Positions 8,536 through 17,900 of a stretch of 64,000 nt of DNA are shown here, one piece after another (position 1 is the stretch's first letter; the number at the start of each line of letters is the position of its first letter). The translations under genes were made by a program, and so were the position numbers. The notes beneath the pieces are model-generated. The model did no database searches. It was not told where the DNA came from and saw only the letters and a list, made by a program, of their open reading frames with translations. This DNA comes from Pseudoalteromonas rhizosphaerae (GTDB lineage: Bacteria; Pseudomonadota; Gammaproteobacteria; Enterobacterales; Alteromonadaceae). Location: the NCBI RefSeq assembly GCF_902498845.1, contig NZ_CABVLM010000010.1, positions 1-64,000 of the forward strand, read 5' to 3'.

Positions 8536-11037
8536 TTAGGCTAAAGAGCGTAGTAACCCTTGGGTATTTTTACGCATGGTTCTAGCTATCATAAAGTAGC
8601 CCAGTGATGCCACAAACACACCACCCACTAATGGTCCAATAAGCCAAATATGCGGGTGCAGCTTACCTGCTAAGTCAAACATCTCACGTTGCACTATTAA
8701 TAAAGCCACATCACTGACCAACGCAGCGACAAAACCAGCAGCGCTGCCCAGCAATAAAAACTCATATAAAGTGGCATTTTTTATTAGCCGCCCTTTGGCG
8801 CCTAAGGTACGCAATATGACAATTTCCTGCATCCGTTCACCAAGGCTTGCTTGCACTTGCGAAATTAAAACCAAGCCACCACACATCACCACTATCGCCA
8901 GTACAAATCCAATTGCCAGCGATACTTGCGAAATAGTAGAGCGTATTTGTTTGACAAAGCTGTCAACGTCGATGGCGTTGATTGTCGGGTAGGCACGTAG
9001 TAGCTCACTAAAATCGCGTTTTTGATCGGCTTCGATACGCACCGATGAAATATACGTCGCAGGAAAATCAGCCAATACATCAGGGCTTAATATAATAAAG
9101 AAATTAGGCTTCAAAGTAGCCCAATTAACTTTACGAACACTGGTTATTTTGGCATCAAATGACTGGGCGCCAATCAAAAATGTTAGCGTATCACCCAGTT
9201 TCACATCTAAGCGTTCTAGCATAGATTCTTCGATCGATGCTTCAGCGGTGGCATTGTCGCCAAACCACTGCCCGTCTATGATCTCGTTTTGCACAGGGAC
9301 TTGCTCTAACCATGTAAGGTTTAGCTCACGGCCAATACCTGCGCGTGCTTCTTCGTCTTTCTTTTCGTTGTCTTGCAATGAGACTTCGCGAGCAACTAAT
9401 TCACCATTAACAGCGTTTACGCGACCACGAATAGTCGGGTAAAACTCAGATACTTGAATATTTTTTTGCTCTAAAAAGCTTGTTACGTCTGGCAATTCAG
9501 TTTCGGTTATATTGACTAAAAAAGCATTCGGCGCGTCGCTTGGAAGTTGCGATTGCCAATCTGCGATCATATCGTTTTTCAGCACCACTAAAAATAACAA
9601 TAGCTTTATTGCCAACGAAAAACTGATCAACTGTACCGCATTAGCATTGGCACGTTTTTGCAACGAAGCAATCGCTAATGACCAACTATTCCCCGGGCGC
9701 AATCCTAGTTTACGTCCGCTGCCAAAAATTAACCGCGATAATACAAACAGTATTGCAATCAAAATTAAAGTAGAGACAAACAAAATAGCGGTAATTTTAA
9801 GGTTATTACTAAACAACCACATTAATAAAAAGACTGTTAAGCCCGACATCGCTAAATGCACTTTACTTACTAATAGCTTATCGCCTAAGTTACGGCGTAA
9901 TACCCTAAGCGGTGGAATATCAAATAAATCTAATAACGGCTTGATTGAAAACATCACCGCACAGATAACGCCAGTACTAATCGCCACAAACCACGGTTTT
10001 ATACCCGCAGCAGGAAGAGTATTGTTCATTGATTTAGCTAAATAACTAGTAGCTATCTCTTGTAAACCATAGCCAATGGCTAAGCCAAGTATGACCGACA
10101 AAGCACACACCAGTGATAAATGCAGTAAGTAAATTTTGCGAATTGTCGATCGGCTACCACCTAAGGTTTTCATCATCGCAACTGGGTCATATTGGCGTTC
10201 GCAATAACGCTTTGCAGACACGGCAATCGCCACCGCCGCTAAAATAATGCCCAATAATCCCGCTAATAATAGAAAGCTTTCAGCGCGGTTTAAGCTATTT
10301 GCAATCGGCGACTGTCTGTCTTTAACACCATACCATTGCTGATTTTCTTTCATTTGTGGTTTTAGCCAGCTATAAAAGTCAGTAAGGTTACTCTCATCCC
10401 CTGCATACAACTGACGGTAAAAAACACGGCTGCCCGGCTGGATCACTTCAGTTTTTTCTACATCTTGGTTATTTAACAACACACGACGACTACTTGAAAA
10501 AATATTAAATGGCGCATCAGGCTCTTCCACCAATACTTTTTCAATATTAAATTGCGCAGCGCCAAGCTCAACCGTATCACCTACTTTTACATTTAGTGCA
10601 TAAAATACCGATTCACTAAACCACACATTACCAACAGTTGGCCCTTGCGTGGCCACTTCAACCTCGCCGGTTAAGCTGCTTTTAACTTTTAGTTCGCCCT
10701 TAAGTGGGTAATGCTCCGACACCGCCTTTACTGAGCTTAATTGCATTTCGTCATTAGCAAACAGCATAGTATCAAAGTAAGTGAGCTGTGCGGTTTGTAA
10801 GTTGTATTCGCTTGCTGTTGTTAAATATTCACCCGGTAATTCATGGTTGCTTGCCAGCACGCGATCAGCGGCAATAAAGGCACTGCTTTTTTGCGCGATG
10901 CTTTGCCCTATGCGATCAGTCACCATAGAAAGCGTTAAAACCGTCAATACCGCCAACGCTATGGCCGCACAAATCACCGTAAGTTCACCACGGCGAAATT
11001 CACGGCTAAATAATTTTAATGCTAATTTAACCCACAT
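8536..11037 (-). CDS. ybbP: YbbP-like ABC transporter permease (FtsX superfamily)
   Basis: Large inner-membrane permease, about 833 aa, with the double FtsX layout: one N-terminal helix, a periplasmic MacB-like domain, helices about 255-375, further helices about 400-490, a second periplasmic domain and three C-terminal helices. It works with the ATPase YbbA; the pair lies next to tesA in many proteobacteria and is thought to export lipids or hydrophobic compounds. The open frame allows ATG at 11052, but the ATG at 11037 follows a GAGG site and overlaps the ybbA stop by 11 bp, so it is preferred. Confidence 0.88.
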   Translation of the reverse strand: MWVKLALKLFSREFRRGELTVICAAIALAVLTVLTLSMVTDRIGQSIAQKSSAFIAADRVLASNHELPGEYLTTASEYNLQTAQLTYFDTMLFANDEMQLSSVKAVSEHYPLKGELKVKSSLTGEVEVATQGPTVGNVWFSESVFYALNVKVGDTVELGAAQFNIEKVLVEEPDAPFNIFSSSRRVLLNNQDVEKTEVIQPGSRVFYRQLYAGDESNLTDFYSWLKPQMKENQQWYGVKDRQSPIANSLNRAESFLLLAGLLGIILAAVAIAVSAKRYCERQYDPVAMMKTLGGSRSTIRKIYLLHLSLVCALSVILGLAIGYGLQEIATSYLAKSMNNTLPAAGIKPWFVAISTGVICAVMFSIKPLLDLFDIPPLRVLRRNLGDKLLVSKVHLAMSGLTVFLLMWLFSNNLKITAILFVSTLILIAILFVLSRLIFGSGRKLGLRPGNSWSLAIASLQKRANANAVQLISFSLAIKLLLFLVVLKNDMIADWQSQLPSDAPNAFLVNITETELPDVTSFLEQKNIQVSEFYPTIRGRVNAVNGELVAREVSLQDNEKKDEEARAGIGRELNLTWLEQVPVQNEIIDGQWFGDNATAEASIEESMLERLDVKLGDTLTFLIGAQSFDAKITSVRKVNWATLKPNFFIILSPDVLADFPATYISSVRIEADQKRDFSELLRAYPTINAIDVDSFVKQIRSTISQVSLAIGFVLAIVVMCGGLVLISQVQASLGERMQEIVILRTLGAKGRLIKNATLYEFLLLGSAAGFVAALVSDVALLIVQREMFDLAGKLHPHIWLIGPLVGGVFVASLGYFMIARTMRKNTQGLLRSLA

Positions 11038-11740
11038 TCGCCACAGCCTCATTGGTATTTTTAACTAATTGACCCGCTTCAATTTGTAACACATGCTGAC
11101 ACTTTGCTGCTAACGCCTCATCATGTGTGACTAAAATCAACGTCGTGCCATGAAGCTGATTAAGCTCGAATAACAGTGACTCAATTAACTTACCATTTTT
11201 GCTATCAAGATTTGCTGATGGCTCATCGGCGAATAAAATCTTTGGTGTGCCAATAAATGCGCGAGCAATCGCTACACGCTGCTGCTCACCACCAGACAAT
11301 TGCGACGGATAATGCTCAATACGATGACTTAAACCTACTTTTTCCAGAAGATCGAGTGCTTGTTGCTTGGCATTTTTTTCACCAGCAAGCTCTGCCGGTA
11401 ACATCACATTCTCAAGTGCTGTTAAACTCTGTACCAACATAAATGATTGAAATACAAAACCGACTTTTGCAGCTCTTAATGCCGCACGCGCTTCTTCATC
11501 AAGTTCATGCAGCGGCTCACCATCTAAATAAATTGATCCCTGAGTCGATTGGTCAAGCCCTGCGAGCAAACTTAATAAAGTTGATTTACCTGAACCTGAG
11601 GTACCAACTACAGCAACTGAGTCTCCAGACTTGACATTAAAGGTGATGTCACTGAGGATGGGCAAATCCCCTTCAAGGGTATTAACCGTTTTAGAAAGAC
11701 CTTTAACCTGAATGATATTTAATTGAGATAGCGCTGACAT
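11027..11740 (-). CDS. ybbA: YbbA-like ABC transporter ATP-binding protein
   Basis: 237 aa LolD/MacB-type ATPase. Walker A GTSGSGKST (46-54), signature LSGGEQQR, Walker B ILFADEPSANLD and a switch His in LVTHDEAL. Partner of the downstream permease. Its start codon touches the divergent tesA start codon (11740/11741), so its promoter must lie inside tesA. Confidence 0.95.
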   Translation of the reverse strand: MSALSQLNIIQVKGLSKTVNTLEGDLPILSDITFNVKSGDSVAVVGTSGSGKSTLLSLLAGLDQSTQGSIYLDGEPLHELDEEARAALRAAKVGFVFQSFMLVQSLTALENVMLPAELAGEKNAKQQALDLLEKVGLSHRIEHYPSQLSGGEQQRVAIARAFIGTPKILFADEPSANLDSKNGKLIESLLFELNQLHGTTLILVTHDEALAAKCQHVLQIEAGQLVKNTNEAVANVG

Positions 11741-12361
11741 ATGATGTATTCAATCCTACGTTTTATTTTCGTTTTACTATTAGTAATCAAACCACTTAGT
11801 GCGGCAGCTGACAACACAATTTTAATTTTAGGTGATAGTTTAAGCGCCGCCTACGGCTTAAAACAAGAGCAAGGCTGGGTTAAACTGTTACAAGATAAGT
11901 ACGACAACGAGCAAGCACCAATCCAACTTATCAATGCCAGTATCAGTGGCGAAACCACCGGTGGCGCACTGCGTCGTTTAGACGCCCTACTTAATGAGTT
12001 TCAACCGAGCCATGTACTTATAGAGCTTGGTGGTAACGACGGCCTGCGTGGCTTTCCAATTAAACGCCTAAAAGAAAACCTAGCCAGTTTAGTGAGCAAG
12101 AGCAAACAAGCTGATGCCAAAGTAGCGATTATGGAAGTACACATCCCGCCTAACTATGGGCCACGTTATACCGGATTATTTACCGCTAGTTTTGCTGAGG
12201 TTGCTGGTGCCACAAACAGCCATTTAATGCCATTTTTTATCTTGAATGTCGCTGCTGATAATAGCCTGATGCAAAACGACAACATACACCCTAACAAAAC
12301 TGCTCAACCTATACTACGAGATGTGATGTATAAATCGATCAATGACTGGATAAATAACTAA
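11741..12361 (+). CDS. tesA: TesA, periplasmic thioesterase I / lysophospholipase L1
   Basis: 206 aa SGNH hydrolase acting on acyl-CoA, esters and lysophospholipids. It has a signal peptide (to about residue 22), the GDSL block with catalytic Ser33 (ILGDSLSAAYG), block III GGND, and the Asp/His pair in DNIHPN. No clear ribosome site precedes the first ATG, which abuts the ybbA start; the second ATG (11744) is equally possible. A promoter inside ybbA is required. Confidence 0.95.
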   Translation: MMYSILRFIFVLLLVIKPLSAAADNTILILGDSLSAAYGLKQEQGWVKLLQDKYDNEQAPIQLINASISGETTGGALRRLDALLNEFQPSHVLIELGGNDGLRGFPIKRLKENLASLVSKSKQADAKVAIMEVHIPPNYGPRYTGLFTASFAEVAGATNSHLMPFFILNVAADNSLMQNDNIHPNKTAQPILRDVMYKSINDWINN

Positions 12362-12427
12362 ACATCCTCATAAAATGATTTATTTCACTCAGTACGTGCA
12401 ATAAATGTTCAAACAAACAAAAGCTTA

Positions 12428-12455
12428 TTGATTTTTGAAAAAATATACGTACTAT
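12428..12455 (+). promoter_or_regulatory. Putative promoter of tRNA-Pro
   Basis: TTGATT (12428-12433), 16-bp spacer, TACTAT (12450-12455), ending 12 bp before the tRNA. Confidence 0.5.
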
Positions 12456-12467
12456 TGCTTGCAACGT

Positions 12468-12544
12468 CGGTATGTAGCGCAGCTTGGTAGCGCACTGTCA
12501 TGGGGTGGCAGGGGTCGAGAGTTCGAATCTCTCCATACCGACCA
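12468..12544 (+). tRNA. tRNA-Pro(GGG)
   Basis: 77-nt cloverleaf with encoded CCA. Acceptor CGGTATG/CATACCG, anticodon stem CTGTC/GGCAG, and loop ATGGGGT giving anticodon GGG (reads CCC and CCU). TTCGAAT T-loop is intact. The region after its 3' end looks accessory; see the TGTAGCCA repeats. Confidence 0.96.
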
Positions 12545-12602
12545 TTTAATTCAACAACTTAACCTCATTTATATATAAGTTGTTTTCTTTAAAAACCTTT
12601 CG

Positions 12603-12621
12603 TGTAGCCAATCTGTAGCCA
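12603..12621. repeat. Direct repeats TGTAGCCA downstream of tRNA-Pro
   Basis: TGTAGCCA occurs at 12603-12610 and 12614-12621, an 11-bp period, 58 bp after the tRNA. Short direct repeats of this kind beside a tRNA 3' end resemble arm-type binding sites of tyrosine integrases. No integrase gene is present, so at most this is the scar of an island. Confidence 0.35.
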
Positions 12622-12750
12622 CTCTACTCATTTTATAGCTGGGAAATAAAGCTTACTTCATTTAGCTGTTCGTGCGTACTGGTTGCGAAACTCCCGTTTT
12701 ACGATGTCTGAAAATACCCTAAATAAACTTGGCTAGTTTCGTATATTGAT

Positions 12751-12978
12751 CTAAGCTATTGCGTAAGCCCCACACACCAGAAAGCCGTTTCTTTGTAGAT
12801 ACCTAAATAAGCTTTTCCGAGTCCAATTGTTCCCCCAGCTTGTCTTAATACCTTTATTATTAAGGTGATTTACTAAAGCATAATAACTAGGATTTTTGTA
12901 TCGGCTAGATTGATTGAGCAATTCCACCAGCGCTTTAAAAATTAGTTTATCGTTTTCTATTCGATGTGAATTTTGCAT
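12751..12978 (-). CDS. Small recombinase-domain-like protein
   Basis: 75 aa with a strong ribosome site (GGGGAG, 4 bases before ATG). The middle, LNNKGIKTSWGNNWTRKSLFRYLQRNGF, has the pattern of the Recombinase domain of large serine recombinases (N-x-x-G-I-x-T-x-x-G-x-x-W-T...). No catalytic resolvase domain is present, so this is either a stand-alone DNA-binding protein or a fragment that has gained its own start. It lies alone between tRNA-Pro and the YbjQ-domain gene. Confidence 0.55.
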   Translation of the reverse strand: MQNSHRIENDKLIFKALVELLNQSSRYKNPSYYALVNHLNNKGIKTSWGNNWTRKSLFRYLQRNGFLVCGAYAIA

Positions 12979-13128
12979 AACTCCCCTTTATTAAGTCATA
13001 TTATACCCTTTTATATGCTAATGTTTGCTTGGCAGAGTTAAAGCATGTTTGTATAGCTATCAGCATATGCTTGAAGTTCAATTCTACAATCAAGCTACTT
13101 TTTACAATTAAAGTTTCTAAGGAGAGAT

Positions 13129-14034
13129 ATGTTTTTTTCTAAAAGTGATAAATCAACACCATCAAATACTAAGCCTGACTGGAGCTTAAAAGATAAAGAG
13201 CTAATAAATAATATAACTGGTAACACATATAATACATCAGACTTAGCATACGCATTAAAGAAAGACGGGCATAATGCTATTGCAGCCATTTGGTATAAAG
13301 GCCAATTTTTATGCAGCTTAACAACGCTCTACAGTCAATCTGGTATTTATAAAAATCATGGTATGAAAGAATGCGATGCTTTCATAGAAGGCTTCGACGA
13401 TACAAACCTAGCTGACCTAAACAGCAATGAAATAGAAATATCTTTGCCTTACCTTAAATTCATGAAAAAAGAATTTGGATTAGCGGGAATCAGAACCCAG
13501 CAAAACCAAAACCATTACGATGTGCTCTATTATGGTAAATACTTAACACAAATTTCTGAGTCTGTAGCTAACACAATAGAGAAAGCTAAAGATATCCACC
13601 TAACCAGAAAATATGGTGTTAATGGCAGTAAAGCCAAACAAGACTATGATAAACAGAAAATAGAACACGCTATTGCAAGTAAACTAAACAAAGTTGAAGC
13701 AAAAGACGTACTACTGACAACCGAAACAGCGCCAAACTTAAATATTACAAAACGTATTGATGTTATTACTGCCGAATGCGCTTATGGCATGAACATTTTT
13801 AAAGATTTTTTTGCAAGTTTTAGTGATACTTTTGGAGGTCGCAGTAACAGCATACAAAACACGCTTAGAGATGCCCGTAAAACAGCACTAAATGAACTTA
13901 GAAAAGAAGCTATCTCAGTCGGAGCTAATGCGGTTATAGGTATTGATTTAGATTACAGTGAGATATCTGGCGGTGGTAAATCAGGTATGTTATTTATCGT
14001 TGCTTCGGGCACAGCTGTAATTATCGAGAATTAA
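13129..14034 (+). CDS. YbjQ-domain protein with an unknown N-terminal half
   Basis: 301 aa. Residues about 195-300 are a YbjQ/UPF0145 domain: start [12 protein letters not shown], conserved [16 protein letters not shown], then an amphipathic helix and [12 protein letters not shown], and the Gly-rich end [13 protein letters not shown]. The family is described as heavy-metal-binding-like and forms pentamers, but its function is not settled. The first 190 residues are not recognised; they contain an aromatic stretch ([14 protein letters not shown]) and no signal peptide or membrane helix. Strong AAGGAG site 6 bases before ATG. Monocistronic, in an AT-rich surrounding. Confidence 0.75.
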   Translation: MFFSKSDKSTPSNTKPDWSLKDKELINNITGNTYNTSDLAYALKKDGHNAIAAIWYKGQFLCSLTTLYSQSGIYKNHGMKECDAFIEGFDDTNLADLNSNEIEISLPYLKFMKKEFGLAGIRTQQNQNHYDVLYYGKYLTQISESVANTIEKAKDIHLTRKYGVNGSKAKQDYDKQKIEHAIASKLNKVEAKDVLLTTETAPNLNITKRIDVITAECAYGMNIFKDFFASFSDTFGGRSNSIQNTLRDARKTALNELRKEAISVGANAVIGIDLDYSEISGGGKSGMLFIVASGTAVIIEN

Positions 14035-14497
14035 ACATAACTATATTATATGTGCTCTATAATGCCCGAAAAGCCATATCAAAATTCTATTCAAAGAAGT
14101 TAAAATATCTCTTTAATATATTGTTATTAAAACACTTTTATTTTCTATAGGTGCTTTCGCAAAGCCTATATATCTTGAATGCGAAATTATAAAACTAGAC
14201 AGCCACTCTAATTGAACAAACAATGCTGTTCTATCACATTTACTTTTTAGATTAAGAGTTAATCTTTTACTACAAGGTTACTTTCATTTTTTCTATTTAA
14301 TAAGTTATTAATCCGCTTAAACCTAAATTGCGCGCACGAAAATGACTGCACAATTGCAGTTTTAACTTTTTACTGAGGGCTTTTAACTTAACTTCTATAT
14401 TTGCACAAGCTGACCTTTGTGCTGAACAAATTTTAACTAGATTAAATATTCTAAAGCATGTATTTTGTTTGCCAGGATAAAGTATAGGGACATTAAA
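14035..14497. other. Gene-free stretch
   Basis: 463 bp, very AT-rich, no supported open frame. The only structure seen is the short inverted repeat ACTGC-ACAATT-GCAGT near 14345-14360, followed by T-rich sequence. The promoter of the downstream lipoprotein should lie here but no convincing -35/-10 pair was found. Confidence 0.4.
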
Positions 14498-16120
14498 ATG
14501 AATAAAAAATTAATATTATTGGCTTTATTTCTTGGGGTAACACTAACTGCGTGCGGCGGTTCAGGTAGTTCAACTAAGCCACAAGTAGAAAATAATAATC
14601 TCAGTGATAGCGATAAAGATACATCTACCGATAGTTCAACCGGCTCAGGTGCCATTACTGCTAAAATCAATCCGATCCAATCGGTATACACCGGTTCAAC
14701 GGTCAGATTAGTAGGAACAAGTAGCATTGTTCCTGCCATTTCAAGCGTGGATTGGTCAATTATTGAAAAGCCTGATAATAGCTCTGCAAAAATAGCAAAT
14801 AATAGCAGCCTAATGAGCGAGTTTGTTGCCGATATAGCTGGTACATATCAAATTCAGCTAATCATTAAGTCAGGTTCAACAGAGTCTATTGCTACAGCGT
14901 CAGTGAGCATTTCAGATAAACCAATTGAGCCAAAAAATCATGCCCCAACAGCTGTTATTACTCCTTTTGAGGAAAAAGTGGGTAAAAATAAGCAAGTAAC
15001 ACTAAGCGGCAAAAATAGCTCAGATCCTGATGGCGATAATATTTATTATAAGTGGCAAGTTACCAGTGCTAACAATGCATTAGACTTCTTTCTCGCCAAT
15101 CCTGAAGGACAAAGTGCTGGTTTTGAAGGAAGAGACTATGGCATATTCACGATCAGCTTAACGGTACATGATGGTAAAGCCTATTCAGAAACGGTAACCA
15201 AACAGATAGAAGTATATGATGATAGACCAGAGCTCATAGCATCATTTGACGCACCTGAAACCGCTGAAGTGAACGAGTTTATTAACCTTGATGCAAAAGA
15301 CAGCATGCAATACAATTTTGCGACTCCTATGTTTAGCTTCGACAGTATTCCTGCTACCAGCAAGGTAACATTAGCCTATACTATGTCGTATATCTCCTTC
15401 TTTATTCCAGATGTTGCCGGTGAATACAAGGTTCGTTTTACACTCAAAGATAGAAATAGTGACCGTACGGAATCAGTCGTAAAAACGATAACGGTCTCAG
15501 AGAAACAGAGCGATGCTGGTAAAACAGCAATTTCATTTAGTTCCGACCAAAATGCACCACCAGCACTTAACGTCTTGCCAAGCCCATTGCTTAATACCTT
15601 TACCCTATCAGAGCAATTATTCTACGCTGAAGTACAAGAGCCTGAGGGCGCGCAAGTAGAGTTGAGCTGGAAGTGGCTAAATAGGCCAGCGAATAGCCAA
15701 GCAGATATTATTGCTGAAACAGGTAGCCGCGCTAGAGTTCGTTTTGATGTTGCTGGCTTTTACATTTTACAAGTCGCCGCCTCTGACGGAGAAAACACCA
15801 CGAAAAGGTTTGTCGCAATCAAAGTAGAAGATCCCGATAACTCCGCGCCGACCATTATCGATGTTGAGATGTTCGGGAATAAAATCAAAGGCAGTAATTT
15901 AACACTCAAAGCACACGCCTATGACAAAGAAACAGATCCCATTACCTACACATGGCTCGTATTATTGCCAAATGGCAGGGTTGCATCTATTGGTAACGAA
16001 ACAAGTGATACAGCAATATTGCCTTTAGTTTCCTCAGGTAACTATCAAGTGCTTGTTTATGCAAAAGATGATATAGCTCCTTATTCGAGTCATAAACGCA
16101 TTACATTTATCGTTGAGTAA
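14498..16120 (+). CDS. PKD/immunoglobulin-fold surface lipoprotein
   Basis: About 540 aa from the ATG at 14498. It begins with a lipoprotein signal (LGVTLTACGGSGSS) and an acidic/Ser linker. After that come four or five tandem beta-sandwich domains of PKD/REJ type, seen from repeated motifs such as SSDPDGDNIYYKWQV, FTISLTVHDG, GEYKVRFTLKDR, GFYILQVAASDGEN and YKWLV-like strands. No enzymatic domain is visible, so it is probably an adhesive or scaffold protein on the outer membrane. The open frame begins 11 codons earlier, but that would bury the signal peptide. Confidence 0.75.
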   Translation: MNKKLILLALFLGVTLTACGGSGSSTKPQVENNNLSDSDKDTSTDSSTGSGAITAKINPIQSVYTGSTVRLVGTSSIVPAISSVDWSIIEKPDNSSAKIANNSSLMSEFVADIAGTYQIQLIIKSGSTESIATASVSISDKPIEPKNHAPTAVITPFEEKVGKNKQVTLSGKNSSDPDGDNIYYKWQVTSANNALDFFLANPEGQSAGFEGRDYGIFTISLTVHDGKAYSETVTKQIEVYDDRPELIASFDAPETAEVNEFINLDAKDSMQYNFATPMFSFDSIPATSKVTLAYTMSYISFFIPDVAGEYKVRFTLKDRNSDRTESVVKTITVSEKQSDAGKTAISFSSDQNAPPALNVLPSPLLNTFTLSEQLFYAEVQEPEGAQVELSWKWLNRPANSQADIIAETGSRARVRFDVAGFYILQVAASDGENTTKRFVAIKVEDPDNSAPTIIDVEMFGNKIKGSNLTLKAHAYDKETDPITYTWLVLLPNGRVASIGNETSDTAILPLVSSGNYQVLVYAKDDIAPYSSHKRITFIVE

Positions 16121-16488
16121 CAACTGATGCGGCACGCTTAGCTCGTGCCGCTCACTGTCTTTCTTAGCTCTATCATCAACTCCTTTACCCTGTGAATAAA
16201 CGAGTCAGCCGATTCCTCTAAAAGATATGCTTGAGCTACGCCCAACTCAGCTAGTTTTATCTCCGCTTCTTGGCAACTAAACTCCTACTAAAATAGATAG
16301 CCATTTTAGAGCTTGGCAGTAGCCTGTGAGCTCGATGGATTTAAGCTCAAGTTACGTTTATTGATAACTAAAATTACGCAGTCCATTTTAAAGCTAACTA
16401 ATAAGCCTATTTGACTAATTACTTAACCATTGCAACTTGGATCAATTGCAAATATATTAACAAAACTACTAAGTAGAAGGATTTACTG
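16121..16488. other. Gene-free stretch with a hairpin
   Basis: 368 bp without a supported gene. At its start is the stem GCGGCACG/CGTGCCGC (16129-16136 with 16144-16151). The rest shows no promoter I would defend, apart from the AAGGA ribosome site before the next gene. Confidence 0.4.
16129..16151 (+). terminator. Hairpin, possible terminator of the PKD lipoprotein gene
   Basis: 8-bp GC-rich stem with a 7-nt loop, 9 bp after the stop codon. No T run follows directly, so termination may be Rho-assisted. Confidence 0.45.
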
Positions 16489-17403
16489 ATGCCAGGTGCC
16501 TTTGCACACATTACTGCGGCTAACTTAGCTACTGAGAATAACGCCCTGATTGGAATGAATATTCCTACCAAAGCAAAGCTGATCTTAAGTCAAAATCAAA
16601 AATACCTTGAGTTAGGCTGTGTATCGCCTGACTACCCTTATTTAGCTGTGGGTAATTCAGAGCAAAATAAATGGGCTGATTTAATGCATTATCACAATAC
16701 CGGTGATGTAATTAAAGAAGCAGTAAAGTATTGCAAAAATCTAGAGGGATCAGCGCAAGAAAAATGCTTTGCTTGGCTGTGTGGTTATATGTCGCATGTT
16801 GCAGCTGATATCACCATTCATCCCGTGGTCGAGCTTAAAGTGGGCCCGTATGAGCAAAACCAAACTGACCACCGCACTTGTGAAATGAATCAAGACGCTT
16901 ATATTTGGCCAAGGTTAAACTTGGGTGAAATTGGCCTTGCTGATCGCGTTGAGCTGAATATCGGCTCGTGTACCAACCAGAATAAGTGCCTTGATGAAAA
17001 TATTAAACAACTATGGCAGCATGTTTTATCGCATATCCACCCAGATTACGCACAATCAGCAGCTCCTGACTTTGATGCGTGGCATTCAGGCTTTCAACTG
17101 GTTGTTGATCATGCTGAAGAAGGATATCGGCTTTTTCCATGGGCAAGGCATGTTGCGGCAAACAATGGACTACTCTACCCTCGCCAAGATGAGATTGATT
17201 ACACTTACATTGAGCAGCTTAATACTCCAAATGGCCCAATGCACTACGACGACATTTTTAATTTAGCGGTTGAAAATATACAGTATTTTATATCGATTAT
17301 TGCTAATGCTATTTTTAATGATGGAGAGTGCTGGCAAATTTGTAATTGGAATTTAGACAACGGTAAAGACGAAAATGGCAACTTAACCGCGTGGAATATT
17401 TAA
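16489..17403 (+). CDS. Zinc-dependent phospholipase C family protein
   Basis: 304 aa. The N-terminal half matches the Zn_dep_PLPC pattern: GAFAHITAANLA, a polar SPDYPY segment, DLMHYHNTG, and GYMSHVAADITIHPVVE with the closely spaced His residues that bind zinc, then a further His/Cys/Glu group (HRTCEMNQD). Members cleave phospholipid head groups or serve as zinc-binding domains of unknown substrate. No signal peptide is seen. Good AAGGA site. The next small gene follows after one base, so they form one operon. Confidence 0.75.
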   Translation: MPGAFAHITAANLATENNALIGMNIPTKAKLILSQNQKYLELGCVSPDYPYLAVGNSEQNKWADLMHYHNTGDVIKEAVKYCKNLEGSAQEKCFAWLCGYMSHVAADITIHPVVELKVGPYEQNQTDHRTCEMNQDAYIWPRLNLGEIGLADRVELNIGSCTNQNKCLDENIKQLWQHVLSHIHPDYAQSAAPDFDAWHSGFQLVVDHAEEGYRLFPWARHVAANNGLLYPRQDEIDYTYIEQLNTPNGPMHYDDIFNLAVENIQYFISIIANAIFNDGECWQICNWNLDNGKDENGNLTAWNI

Positions 17404-17404
17404 A

Positions 17405-17809
17405 ATGAAATACTTAACTCTAATCTTAGTAATTGTTTTATCTGTGGGCTGCTCTAGCCTAGCTAATGCACATGATCCAGAAAAGATGGCTGATCTTGCA
17501 TCACAACTAAAAGATATTTCAGCCGCGGTTGATGGCACATTAAAGTTCAGCACCAAAACCTATACTGATCCGCAAGCATTACTAATGGCTGCTATCAACA
17601 GCAATAAAAACAAACTCACCCCTTTTGAGGACTATCAGTTAAAAGTTTTCATTCAAGATAAAAATGCCATTTTATTACTGTGTGAGGATGACATTTTACT
17701 TATTGAAGATGCTGGCTGTACTGCGCCATCCGATATCCAGCATTGGCAATCAACTGACACTCAAGCCTGTAAAGTTACTATCAACGCCAGCAAAATTTGT
17801 AAGCGTTAA
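17405..17809 (+). CDS. Small exported protein, unknown function
   Basis: 134 aa with an N-terminal export signal. VLSVGCSS looks like an imperfect lipobox; an alternative signal peptidase I site is SLANA/HD. The mature part carries four Cys (LLCEDDILL, DAGCTAP, QACKVT, KICKR), possibly two disulphides. One base after the phospholipase-like gene, hence probably co-expressed with it. No family recognised. Confidence 0.65.
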   Translation: MKYLTLILVIVLSVGCSSLANAHDPEKMADLASQLKDISAAVDGTLKFSTKTYTDPQALLMAAINSNKNKLTPFEDYQLKVFIQDKNAILLLCEDDILLIEDAGCTAPSDIQHWQSTDTQACKVTINASKICKR

Positions 17810-17900
17810 AAAATTGCGATTTATTCTTTTTTATAAAGTTTAATTAAGCCAACTTATTTTTTAAATACAATGTTTACCTTCATTAATAAAAGGAATTTCA

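Noticed and set aside
9512..10045. 177-codon open frame antisense to ybbP
   Set aside because: It lies wholly inside the permease gene, has no family likeness and mirrors the codon pattern of ybbP.
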